Source: Castor canadensis
Lineage: Eukaryota > Chordata > Mammalia > Rodentia > Castoridae
DNA: 64,000 bases
NCBI RefSeq assembly: GCF_047511655.1
Contig: NC_133390.1
Location: 94,371,583-94,435,582 of the forward strand
Reading direction: 5' to 3'
Shown here: in pieces, positions 44,862-56,270 of the stretch
How the letters are laid out: the number at the start of each line of letters is the position of its first letter
Position numbering within the stretch: position 1 is the stretch's first letter
The notes under the pieces: generated by a model
What the model saw: the letters and a program-made list of their open reading frames with translations, nothing else
Database searches by the model: none
What the model was told of the DNA's origin: nothing
Made by a program: the position numbers and the translations under genes

Positions 44862-46925
44862 CACTCCATCTCATTTATTACCTCTCTGACTTTTAGTTTC
44901 CTTATCTGCAATATGAAAAATCTAGATCATTTATTACCAAAGAACTATTCCATCATTATAATTCAAGGAGTCTCTGAATTATAATCCAGGTTGTACATTA
45001 TTCTATTCCAGAATAGAATACTCCTTTGCTTAGTATAATTGCACACTTTAACATACATACCATGCTCCATACTTTGCAACAAGTAACCTGAAATTGAATG
45101 TTTGCCAATAAAACACTAAAACCATCACATTCTGACTTCCCTATGAGATGAACAAACTGGATATCAACCTCATTCATTATGACAAACTTGGAAATGTATT
45201 TCCATACCTGCCCCAGGCACCTAAAATTAGTCAATAATAATAATAAGACTCCCATTATCTGTGAGGTGAATCATAAATTACGGCACGTCGGAAGTCATAA
45301 TGAAAGTACAATACAAAAGTCCTATTCTTGATCCAAGAAAAAAAGCATAAAAACATAAACACTAGAAACCACAAGAGTCTCTGAAGCTGCACAGAAGCAG
45401 TATATACATTCAGTTACACTGAACTAGTTTCAATACCCATAAAGTACCAATTTGCATGCTTTTGTGAAGTGTTCCAGGCCAGGAAAACTTCCAGAAAGTT
45501 CTTTTAATATAATCAGAAAGTTTTCTACATGCCTAAGAAATTTCACCTCCCCCCATGATTAACTCATATGTGGAAATACTTCCGAACTATGTGCTCCAGA
45601 TGTCCCTTAACAAATCTAAATGTTTCCTTTTACCCTATCTCTTATCACATTGTGTTGTAAGTGTTGCTTAATTATTTCTGTCCTTTGCTGCTGTTGTGCC
45701 ACAGATCCATTCTGTATTCATAACCACATCCCTAGAAACCAGCCCCATTCCTAGTGCACAATATGCCATCATCCACTGTTGTAAATATGAATAAAATTTC
45801 CACCAACTCAAAGAGTGAGCTAAAGCATCTCCAGGAAAAGAAGGACAGAGATTAACAAAGGCAGTAAAGGATATTCCAGGAGCAAAAAATAACAAATTAA
45901 AATTCAAAACTGAAAAGAGATGGAGGAAGTAGGTAGAGTAATCTAAAAGAGTAAAAGGCAAATAGAGCTAGAAGTATAAAACAGACAAGGGCAATTATGA
46001 AATTTTCTAAGAGTCAAGGGTAGAAGTAAATGAGAGAGAAAAGAAAGTTCATGTATTAACTTAAACACATACATACTACAAAAAGAAAAGGCATTGATGA
46101 CACAAACAATTTCACTGGATGATGAAAAGGAAACTGATAAAAAACTATCATGAAAACTTTCTGAACCTTGAAGAGTTTATGATTCTCAGTATGGCTGCTG
46201 AGTGATTTCTGTAAAAATTACTGAGCATATTTTTTAAACAACTTAGATGGCATAATGGAAAACAATATGTCCACCATCATCTACTCCTAAAGCAAACACT
46301 AGAGAACAGGCAAGGAAGAATATTGTAAATACTGTCATTTATCACTCAGTGAAGGTTCTAACCTCAAACTATCTATGGAGAAGAACCCAGTGTTGTAAGT
46401 TAAACCTGTGTGAAGGACATTATTAAAGTGATTATTATTATTTGGTTCTGATGTTCAAAGAACACATGAAAATATGAAGAAAATTCTTGGATTGACATTA
46501 CATGTTATGTCATATTTGTCTAATAATCACACAAACCTGAAACTCGTTTTCTCCATGAAAGCACAGCACAAGAAGAACAACTGACTGGATTAAAGCCCTA
46601 GCTTTAATCAAGGATGTCATGGATGTCATGGAGAGAAATAAATTAGAGAAAATGTTTAGAACTCTTAGAACAGTAGTCTTTCAAGACATTCTTAAAGCAG
46701 CTGTCAAAAATATGCACTCCACAGAGACTGGGTCTAATTTGCCCAAAATCCAAACAGCTGGAGGGAATTTCCATGCTCAGCTACCAGGATAGATTGTTGA
46801 GATTAGAGTTCCAAGAATTAAATGTGTAAGAGGCACTTTAACTGCTTTTGCTGAAAAGCACTGCCTCCTTGGGCCCAGGAATTAAGTAAAAACAGGAGAA
46901 AATCTTGGCACCTCTGTTTCCTTTT
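44862..46925. other. Unassigned intergenic DNA
   Basis: About 2 kb with no recognised gene or repeat. Confidence 0.4.
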
Positions 46926-46929
46926 TGTA

Positions 46930-47450
46930 TGTGTTGTCCTTTGCTCTGAGCCATTTTCTCATGCAGCCACTTTGGAATCAAAGATGGACAGGAATGACCG
47001 ATAACATCTTTATAACAAAGAACTGAAACTACCCCTAAGGAACATCACAGCCTTGCAAGAGACACTACCTCCAAATAAGGACAAATACCTATAATGATGA
47101 GGCTGTACCCTGGAGCAGGAATAATCATGTCTTGGGAACCATACTGTTCCCCTCAAATGATGATAGCTATAACAACTTCTCTGGAACCCTTGAAGAGCAG
47201 GGACTCAGATAATGGTCAAACTGGAACACATATGTGACTGGGACTGTTTAACTATGTGTACCTGTTGTCCTCTAACCTAATTCTTTGTCTACTTAAAGCG
47301 AAAACTCATGTCTATACCTCAAAGATGGCTGAAGATGGGCTGAGTGCTTACTTTGCCTCTTCCCACAGTGTATCCTGGGCCATGTACTAAATCTCCTTTA
47401 TGTCCCTTTATTTGGCATACAGGTTTAAGTGGCCGAGTCTGACATGTAGA
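46930..47450 (+). other. Possible unclassified solitary LTR
   Basis: Less AT-rich than the flanks, with promoter/leader-like motifs (AAAGATGGCTGAAG, CTTCCCACAGTGTATCCTGG, CTCCTTTATGTCCCTTTATTTGGC) that recall retroviral LTR U3-R-U5 composition. I found no clear TG...CA ends or flanking duplication. Low confidence. Confidence 0.25.
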
Positions 47451-47599
47451 ATTCTAGAATTTGGGGCCTTGGGTTCAAAACTCTTGTTTCAAATGGATAT
47501 GCTTGCTTTTCAAGTGCATATTTGATGGTATTATTTCTTGCATTTTAGAGTAAAGCAGACAGAGTGCCCATTCAGTCCCACTTGTTCTTTAACTATTTC

Positions 47600-47705
47600 A
47601 TTCTGTTACTCATGTGCAAAGGGTCTAAGTATTTTGACAAAATTAAATGTGGTAATATTTAAAAGTGCAGCATAGTGTCAGGCAAATAAAAGGATGTTTA
47701 GTTTC
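47600..47705 (+). repeat. MIR 3'-end fragment
   Basis: AAAGTGCAGCATAGTGTCAGGCAAATAAAAGGATG matches the MIR 3' end, with a weak upstream match. Confidence 0.6.
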
Positions 47706-47709
47706 TCAA

Positions 47710-48385
47710 TATTACCCCAACCTAAATCCCCAATTCTCACCATCCACTCAAAATGGGAAAATAATTTCAAATTCTGGGAAATAATACCAAACAAAATTCT
47801 AAATTAATCCCACTTTTTAAATTTTTCTTTCTTGATTACAACTAAGCCATCAGGCTGAAATGATGAAGTTAAGAACCTGATATTATAAATCATATGATGT
47901 TAGATCCAAGCATTTCATCATCTAGCTTCCTAGAATAATGTTTCTTTTAAGTTGGAATATTTGTTGACTATTTGTAGACAAGAATTTCTAAGTTGGGATA
48001 GTGTACTCTTAATAGATGCTAAATGTTTATAAACATCCTGGCAGGCCAGAAATAAGGTGGTAGATAGTCTAAGAAAGAGAGAAACAAACTACGTACTGTG
48101 AAAAAGTGGGTAGAGATAAATGAAAATTTTCTCATGCTTAGGAATATTGTCCAAAAGTTTTGCTTCCTCTCTTCTGGATCTGGTATTCATATCTACCCAG
48201 TTGTTCTAAACAGAAATGTAACTTTATGCTTGTCTTCTCCTTCAAATTACTCAAGTAGTCAAGAAGTCCTATCAATTTTATGCCCCAAATGTCATTGAAA
48301 TCCATCCCTTAACTTTCCATTTCATCTAGGAGAGGCCATTATCATCTCTTGCTAAGACAGAACTCCCACAATAAAATTCTTTCTT
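47710..48385. other. Unassigned intergenic DNA
   Basis: Nothing recognised. Confidence 0.4.
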
Positions 48386-48389
48386 CCCT

Positions 48390-48640
48390 CTAATCCATCT
48401 TCCCTGTATCTTCCAGAGTGATCTTCCTAAAACACAGCAATCAAACTATTTCCATGCTGATATACTCATTAGTGCCATAGCTTACTCAACATTGTCAACA
48501 TGTTAGCACTACAGTGTTCCATCCAATTGACTCTTATCTTCATCAGCATTTTAGCTCATTTAACATCTCTGCTAAGGTTGCTCTGACATTCTCAAGCATA
48601 TTTGATATTATAATTCTTACTAGCCAAATATATAATACAC
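48390..48640 (+). mobile_element. L2 LINE remnant
   Basis: CCAGAGTGATCTTCCTAAAACACAGCAATCAAACT is a strong L2 landmark. Weaker matches continue through the TAGTGCCATAGCTTACTC region. Confidence 0.68.
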
Positions 48641-48986
48641 ACATAATCGTATTTACTTTTCTACTTTTTGAAATTTGGACCTACTAAAATTAAATTAAGA
48701 CCTACTGTATCTTAATTAGAATTGATTTATGAGTTAAAGTGTGCTTTAGATACTTATGTGTAAACTTTCATTTTCTATAACTTTTTTCATCAAATTGTAT
48801 ACCGAATCTTAAGAAAATTAATGTTGGCAAAGAACAAAGAGCATAACTCTTTCAGTATTAAGTAACATCTATTAAGAAGGAAACAAGATAAGTAGTAATT
48901 AATGACCAGGAGAATATTGTCATTTTAATGATCACTTCACTGTAGGATTATTAAATAAAGAAGCCAAAAAACTATATACATTATAT

Positions 48987-49003
48987 CCTCTCTCTCTCTC
49001 TCT
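48987..49003. repeat. (CT)n microsatellite
   Basis: Short pure CT run. Confidence 0.9.
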
Positions 49004-49215
49004 GGTTTAACAATTACTGATGGCTTTCAAGTAAGCTCACATAATTAAGAAACAAAGTGACTCATGTAATAATAACAGACATGTAGTGGGGCCAAGTTGG
49101 AAATCAGATAGGAAGGATAATACAAAGCACTGTAATTTGCTTCTGGGTATTGCACCCTATGTCCAGATTCTGGAAGAACTTGTAATAAGACATTAACATA
49201 CACTTGTAATCATAG

Positions 49216-49244
49216 TACACATATATATTATATATATATATATA
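49216..49244. repeat. (TA)n microsatellite
   Basis: ATATATATTATATATATATATATA run. Confidence 0.9.
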
Positions 49245-49479
49245 AATCCTGTGAAATTTTTGCTTAAATGCCCAAAAGTTTTAAAGTAATATCCTCCTGT
49301 TAGCTATCTTAGCCTTATCCATAGAAATTTACTAACAGTGTGAGGACTAAGTTCATGCCAGTGGTATAAAACTATTCTTCAGACTAGAAAACTCATTTTC
49401 TTATATCTGCCCCAGCAAAAAGAATGATCTGTGATAGCCAGCTAAGCATCTTCTAAAACAGGGAAAATAATAAGTTACC

Positions 49480-49575
49480 TTTTTTTTTTTTTTTGGCAGT
49501 ACTGGGGTTTGAACTCAAGACTTCAATGCTTACTAGGCAGGCACTCTACCACTTGAGCCACTCCATCAACCTGAG
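49480..49575 (-). repeat. ID-like SINE
   Basis: A T16 run, then GGCAGTACTGGGGTTTGAACTCAAG, CTTACTAGGCAGGCACTCTACCACTTGAGCCACTCC, the reverse complement of the ID-like monomer. Close to consensus, so fairly young. Confidence 0.93.
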
Positions 49576-49642
49576 AGAAAATGTTAAGTTTAAATGTATA
49601 TTTAACACTAAAACAGGACTATAAAAGGTAGTGAAATTCAAA

Positions 49643-49674
49643 GACACACACACACACACACAGATACACACAGA
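49643..49674. repeat. (CA)n microsatellite
   Basis: AGACACACACACACACACAC with a GATACACACAG tail. Confidence 0.92.
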
Positions 49675-49679
49675 CCTAA

Positions 49680-52010
49680 TTATCAATATTAGTTTGTACA
49701 ACAAACTCTGAAAAAATTTGCTCTGATGCAAGCATAGAATAGCAAAGTTACTAATTTGGGAAATTTAGGACACATTAAAAAAATGTACAGATAAAAACCA
49801 TAAAAACCAAGGTTTATCCAAGATGAATTTTCTTATGTCATTCAAAAAATACAATCAAATGATTCAATGGTATTATTAGCATAGAAACAAATTTATTTCC
49901 TCAAACATCCTGAAGTAAAAGAGTAAGTCCTAAAAATGTAAGTTTCATCTCTGTGACTCAGAATGATCTAATTCAGTACTTAATGTCTTTCAGTGGAATT
50001 CGGTCATTAATGCTGAGAAATGAGACATTTTCTAGCCTCCAGCTGCCACATGATTGCCTCAGAAAATAATAACAACAGCAAGAACAATTGTTGCCAATTG
50101 TGACACAGAAATTTGGCAAATACTAACTGAATAAAAACATTTAACAGAGGTTCAGGGATAAGCACATTAACTACCATTGATGCCCAAACTGAACTCGGGA
50201 AAAGCTGATATTTCTCATTGTCTTTAGAAAAATTCTACTCCTCATCTAACATCTTAAAATATTAAAAACAGGTGAACATGCTCAAAATAAACACAGAAAC
50301 TATAACAGCAACATTAAAATTAGCAATAAGTGCCCTGATTTCAATTCATGAAGCATGAATAAATAGTTGTCAAAAGTTACAAATTAATTATGGGAAGTCA
50401 GAGGAAAAAAGAGTTTATCACTTTGCCTTATTAGGTTTTCTTTAATTTTTAAATTTCTTTTTCTTTTCTTTTCTTTTTCTCTCCCTCTTCTGTTCTTTCT
50501 TCTTCTAATACTTTTATAACAAATCAAGGTGTTATAACATGCATTCCTGGAAAATTATTTCAGGAGAACTACTTTGTTCAACCTCATAATAGACCACTAC
50601 TTTCTACTGAGAATGTTTTCTTTCTGAAAGCTCCACTTTTACTTTCCTGCTGACTATCTGCTAGCTAGCATGGTTAAAGAAAAGGAGATGAAGGATTAAA
50701 GTCTCAACCTACCCCCAAGCAGCTAGTACTTAAAATAGACTTCCCTCTAAAGTCAAATGGCTACTGTCTTTCCTATGGTGATTTACCAAATGAGGGAGAA
50801 AAGAGGAGAACAAATGAGAGAGAGAGAGAGATAAATACAGTTTCTCTTGATAGATTTTTAAGGAGAGCAGGCTGAATCGGGAGGTAGGAGAGGGATTCTG
50901 TGAAAGAAAAAACATCCCAAGATAATGCTGGAAAATACAGTATCTAATCACCTTGGGCAATAGGGGGGCCTCACAACATGTGAGATATTTTAAGAATGAA
51001 TAAGTTAAAAAATAGAGATAGAAATGCCAGTACTAAAATAAGCCTTTTATGTATTTCATCATATTGCTCTCATCTCTTCTATGACCTTTTACTCTTCCTA
51101 TATTCTCATGTATCAGTTAATTTTTAGTTTTAGTTTATTAATATTTAAAAATTATGCAGGGTCAACCATGGCCCTACCTTAGAACTTTCAAGACATACCT
51201 CTAAAGATTTCTTCATTGTTTTTCAATCTGAAAGATTCATAAGCATAAATGCTTCATGATTGATTAATGAAAAACATAACACAATTGTATTTTCTTTCTC
51301 TCAAAAGCTTTATAATGAAAGTAAGGAAAGGCAGAAGAGATTATTTATTCAGAGGAATTATTTATTCCTAGTGTTTCTAGTATTTCTCATTCTCTCTTTT
51401 ACAAGTCTCATCTGTATTACCAGTTCTCCAGATTGAAAAAAACTGTTAATTTCTTTTTAATTTCCTAAAAACTTAGAAACTCATTATTTTCTTCAAACTT
51501 GGTAACCAGTTTGAAATTAAAATATTTTAAAGTTCACAATGGTGTGAAGAAATTGACTAAGATTGAATTACTCTTATTAGCTGCTAATGAAATTTAAAAA
51601 GTTAACGTTTCACCAAAGACGAAAGTATAAAAGACAGCAAAAAAACTTAAAAGGCAATTTAAACCATTGAAGTTACATCTTAAAGAGAACTTTCTACACT
51701 CTAACTAAGGCTAATTTTATGATACCACAAATTCTGAACTTATATATTCTCAGACATTATTGTTTTTCTGGAAACTTAGTTTTTAAAATATACAATCAGA
51801 AAGATTTTAGATGAGTTCTTCATCTTCCAGTTATCGTTATATAACCAGAATTCTAGGCCAGAGAGAGGCTAATTCATGGGATTCCAACCTGTCAGGTCTG
51901 GCTACTTTCTCTAAAGGAAATAATGGTGGAAAGGCATGAAATGATTTTAATCAAAATGGCCATTTAGAGAAGATGGAAATTAGGCATTTCAAAGTAGTGA
52001 TATGAGCCTT
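49680..52010. other. Unassigned intergenic DNA
   Basis: No gene. A pyrimidine tract (TTTCTTTTC units, 50456-50506) and a (GA)n run (50814-50831) are the only low-complexity features. Confidence 0.42.
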
Positions 52011-52017
52011 AGGATTT

Positions 52018-52275
52018 TGTTTGTTTTTATGTCATACTAGGGATTGAACTCAGGGCTTTCAGGATGTGAGACAGGTTCTCTATGATTTGAGTTACTCCCA
52101 CAAGGCCCCCTTTCAAAAATATTCATTTTTATTTTTGTTTGTGAGACAGAGCCTTGCTACCCATGTCTGGGCTGGCCTCAGACAGGTGATCTTCCTGCCT
52201 TTGCCTCTTGAGTAGCTAGAATTACAGCTGTGTGCCACTACATCTGGATGAAAATTCCATTAAAAAAAAAAAAAG
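52018..52275 (-). repeat. Dimeric B1 + ID-like SINE
   Basis: On the plus strand, the antisense ID-like half comes first (ACTAGGGATTGAACTCAGGGC, TCTCTATGATTTGAGTTACTCCC; 52035-52105). The antisense B1 half follows (GAGACAGAGCCTTGCTACCC, GGCCTCAGACAGGTGATCTTCCTGCC, GAGTAGCTAGAATTACAGC; 52140-52250). It is the same dimer as at 2311. Confidence 0.88.
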
Positions 52276-52279
52276 AATT

Positions 52280-52890
52280 AGGATAGAGGGTGAGCGGTAT
52301 GCATAATTAAACAATCTTGGTCAAATGGTTGTCTGGTGGATCACTATCTCAGTTTGATGCTGTAAGATGGCCTGAAGAAGCCCTTATCACTTGAGGGGAG
52401 AATACTTTTCCTAGGAGATGATTGATCCTGCATACTGGAGTGATCTCACAAGGAGTGATGTATCTGTGAGGCTCTGCTGTTCCTAAAATCCAAGGTGACT
52501 GCAGGTTTAGGAAAATAAGTGGAATTTTCATATGCTTTTTTGGGGGTCAGAAGCAAGACGTTGTAAAAGTGACAGTAAAACATCTAAGCTACTCTTATCT
52601 TTGTGTGCTCAGATTTGAAGGGGAATGAGACAGATATTCCTTAAATGATTAATATGTGTATATGTGGTTAGGAAAATGTCTGACCCAAAGTAAAGGAGAC
52701 AGATCAAAATGAAGACAGGAATGCCAGGTTTTTATCTACTTTTAGTAACCTCATCAACCCAAGTAAGAAGTCATTGCTTTTCAGCAAAAGCATTTCCTAA
52801 GGATCTGGTATAATTGGGCCAATTCTCTCTATACTTCTTACTTTATGTTTTTGCCTATCTTCTGAAGCATTTAAATAGGTGGCCCTTGAC
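52280..52890. other. Unassigned intergenic DNA
   Basis: Nothing confident. It may include the decayed 3' UTR of the antisense L1 that follows. Confidence 0.4.
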
Positions 52891-54162
52891 CTTTTATCTT
52901 CTAATTTTATAAGTATATAAAAATGTTCTTGACTTTTGTATATTAGGTTTAAATACTGTGACTGCTAAATTTATTTGTTCTAGTAGGCTTTTTGTACATT
53001 TCTTAGGATTTTTCTTTTCACATATTTGAACATATCATTTAAAAGCTTAAGTATGTACCTCATTCTTCCCAACTCTAGTCCTTGTATTCATTTTTTTGTT
53101 GTTGTTTTGTTTTCAAGGCTAGGATGCCTTGAATAAAAGTTGAGAGAGCAGAAATTCTTGCCTCATTCTCAATTTCAAGGAGAAAGCATTCAGTTCTAAC
53201 CTTTAAGTATAGGTTTTGCACAGATACCCATTTTCTGCCTGAAAAAGTAACCTACTCTTATTTTGGTATGTGTTTATTTGCGGGAATTAAATTTCGGCAA
53301 GTGTATTTTCATTGTTACTTAGATGATTATATGGATTATTTACTATATAGTAAATATTGCAATTTTTATTCTCCAAATGTAATAAATTGTATGGATGATT
53401 TTCAATCATTAAATAAAGCTTATATTTGTAGAACAAATCCAACTTGTCATGGAGTATACTTTTTAAATATTGCTAGATTCAATTTGATAATGTTCTGTTA
53501 AGGATCTTTATGTCTAGGATTTTGTAGGTTTCCAATAATCTTTTATTTGTATAGTTTGGGGACCAGGGTAATAATGAATGGTCTCATAATATTAGTAGGT
53601 AAGTTGTCCATCTTTATTTTCTAAGGTTTGTGTAGGACTGGTATTTTTTCCTTGAATGTTTGATAGAATTTATTAGTGAAGCTTTCTGGACATGGAATTT
53701 ACTTTGTGGAACAGCTTTTAAAAACAAATTCATTTTCTTTAACTGTAATAAAGCTATTAATATTTTCTTTTTCTTGAGTCAGTTTTGATAGTAGGTGTCT
53801 GTCAAGGAATTTTCCATTTCATCTGAGTTATTTGAATGAATTGACATAAAGTTGTTCATTATAATCAGTTTTCTTTTTAATGCCTATAGGATATGTACTT
53901 ATATCCCTCTCCCCCATTCATGTCTGAAAATGGCAATTTGTTCTTTTTGTGAATGTGTATTGATCAGATCTGATAAAAATTTATCAATCTTTGGGAAAAA
54001 GAAGCTGTGTTTTATACCTTTTCTATATGGTTTTATTGTTTTCTCTTTTATTGTATTACGTTCATGTTCATATTATTTTTATCTGAACTTACTTTGGATT
54101 TAATCAGCTTATTAACTTAGAAGATTACAACATTAATCTTAGCTTTTTCCCTCATTTTTATT

Positions 54163-54248
54163 TGTATTTTTGCAGTGTGAGGGATCAAAACTAGGGCCCT
54201 TTACATGGTAGGCAGGTACTCTACCACTGAGCTACATTTCCAACTCCT
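54163..54248 (-). repeat. tRNA-derived SINE inside the antisense L1
   Basis: GCAGTGTGAGGGATCAAAACTAGGGCCCTTTACATGG, TAGGCAGGTACTCTACCACTGAGCTACATTTCCAAC, an antisense ID/B2-like monomer. Confidence 0.82.
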
Positions 54249-56016
54249 TTTAAAAAATTTCTACTAAAGCCTTAAAACTCATACATTTACTTTTAAATTC
54301 TTATTTACTTGTATCCCTCAAGATATGGCATGTTGTGTTTTCAATACAGCTTACTTTAAAAAAGTTCTCACTTTCCTTTTAATCAATTTTGACCCAGTAT
54401 TATTTAAATAATAAGTTCCAAATACTTAGAGATTTTCCAGCTATCTTTCTGCCATTGACTTCTATTGAGTTCGATGTTATTGTTGTAAAATAATATACTC
54501 TGTGATTTCAATTTTTATAAAATTTATTGAGATCTGTCTTATAATCCAGCAAACTATTCATCTTGGCAGATGCTGCATGTTCTTCTAAAAAGAATATGTA
54601 ACTGATTGTTCTTGATCACACCATTCTTGTGTTTGTTTGGCCAACTTGACTGATAATATTCATGTCTTTAATATCTTTACTGATGTTTTGTTTACTTATA
54701 GTATCAGTTACTTAGAAAAGTGTTGGCATTTTCAATTATGATTGTGAATTGTAATAACTTTTGTTTTTTATCAATTCTACAAGTTTTGTTTTTTGTATTT
54801 AGAAGTTTTATTTTAAGCAAGAACATATTTAAGATTTTTATGTGTTCTGGTGAATAGACCCAGGGATCATTTATAAAATATTCCTCTTTGTTCTTCCTAA
54901 AATTTCTTATCCAAATGACTATTTTATCTAATATTAATATTATATTTCTGGGATACGTTCCCCATTCTTTTATCTTTTATTTGTCTTTGAAGTACCTATT
55001 TCTCAGACATGATGCAATGGAGCCATGATTTTTGTTTGTTTGGTTAAATACCAACAAAGTCCTTTTCTTCCACTTAGAGTATTTAAACTTCATTCATGTA
55101 ATTATCAACACAGTTGGATTTAATTGTACCACGTTGCTATTTGCTTTCTATATGTTGTTGCAATTGTCTTTCATTTTTACTGTTTTCTCATGGAGTATTT
55201 TTTTTTTTTTGGGTTCAAATTCACCTGCATTTTCTCCTGCTCTTATTTTTTGAGGCTTAATGATATTTAACTTTAAATTACCAGAAACTACATTCAAATA
55301 ATGTATCATTTCATTTATACAGCAGTAGTTTACAGAAGTATACTGCCATTTTCCTCTCCTGTCCCTTATGATAATGATACAACGTATTTCCTGGAACTTA
55401 TGCTGTAATGTAACACAGTATACTGCTATTACTTTTGCTTTGAACAGTTGATTATATTTTAAGTAAATAAAAAGGAGAGAAACACTCTTATTTGCATAAG
55501 TGTTTACCATTGTTACAATTTTGTACCTTTGTGTAGATACCTTTCATTTTCCTACTGCCTCAAAAGTGCCCTTGAGAATTTCTTGCCTGCTGACAAAGAA
55601 TTCTCTCAGCTCTTATCTGAAAAAGTCTTTATTTAGATTTCATTGTTGAATGATATTTTCCTGTACCTAGGATGTTATGGGTTATTTTTCCTTTCAGTAT
55701 TTAAATATTGTTCCCTTGTTATGTTGCTTAGTTTCTGACAAGAAGCCTATATTTCTCACCCTTAACCTTTTGATGTCATCTGTCCTTTTTCTTTTGCTGT
55801 TTTTATTTATTCTCTTTGTCACTTATTTTCAGTTAATTTTATTATGATGTTACTTGGCTTGGTTTTGCTTGTATTTGTCAGACTTAAAGTTGATTGAGTT
55901 TCTTGGATCTGTCAATTCGTAGCATCCACCAAATTCTGAAAAAATTTTGTTTCTCCTTCTTTCATTCTTTACTTCTGGTCTTCTGATTACACATATGTTT
56001 TAGATAGATACACAGA

Positions 56017-56074
56017 AAAAATCGATAGATAGACAGACAGATAGATAGATAGATAGATAGATAGACAGATGATA
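56017..56074. repeat. (GATA)n / (GACA)n microsatellite
   Basis: GATAGATAGACAGACAGATA followed by six pure GATA units. Confidence 0.96.
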
Positions 56075-56253
56075 GTGATATTGAGTGGATTCCTGAAACT
56101 GTAAATTATTAAGTCTTTTTCATTCTGTAGTTGAACTAGCAGAATTTCTCATGTTATGACTTTCTATTATTGACTTAGTCTCTTTGGCAGTATCTAGTGT
56201 ACTGCAAATCCCACCCCAGTGAAATTTTAATTCATGATATTTTATTTTTCATT

Positions 56254-56270
56254 TCTAGATGTTTTATTTG
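56254..56270. repeat. Target-site duplication of the DEK retrocopy (poly-A side)
   Basis: TCTAGATGTTTTATTTG, identical to 58965-58981, directly abutting the T-run that represents the retrocopy poly(A) tail. Confidence 0.95.

Larger units (their letters stand above)
52900..56253 (-). mobile_element. Ancient antisense L1 (L1M/L1ME type), 3' and middle part
   Basis: Read left to right on the plus strand this runs 3' to 5' through an old L1. The ORF2 landmarks are TCTAGTAGGCTTTTTGTACATTTC, CTAGGATGCCTTGAATAAAAG, TTGATAGAATTTATTAGTGAAGCTTTCTGGACATGG, CATTTCATCTGAGTTATTTGAATG and CATAAAGTTGTTCATT. From about 55560 it reaches an L1ME 5'-region pattern: GACAAGAAGCCTATATTTCTC, TCCTTTTTCTTTTGCTGTTTTTA, GAGTTTCTTGGATCTGTCAA and GATTACACATATGTTTTAGA. 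No frame survives. A tRNA-SINE and GATA repeat lie within it, and the DEK retrocopy interrupts it at 56270. Confidence 0.75.

Noticed and set aside
55148-55510. Minus-strand 120-codon ORF
   Set aside because: It lies in decayed antisense L1 DNA. No L1 ORF1 motif or other domain can be seen, so chance is the simpler explanation.
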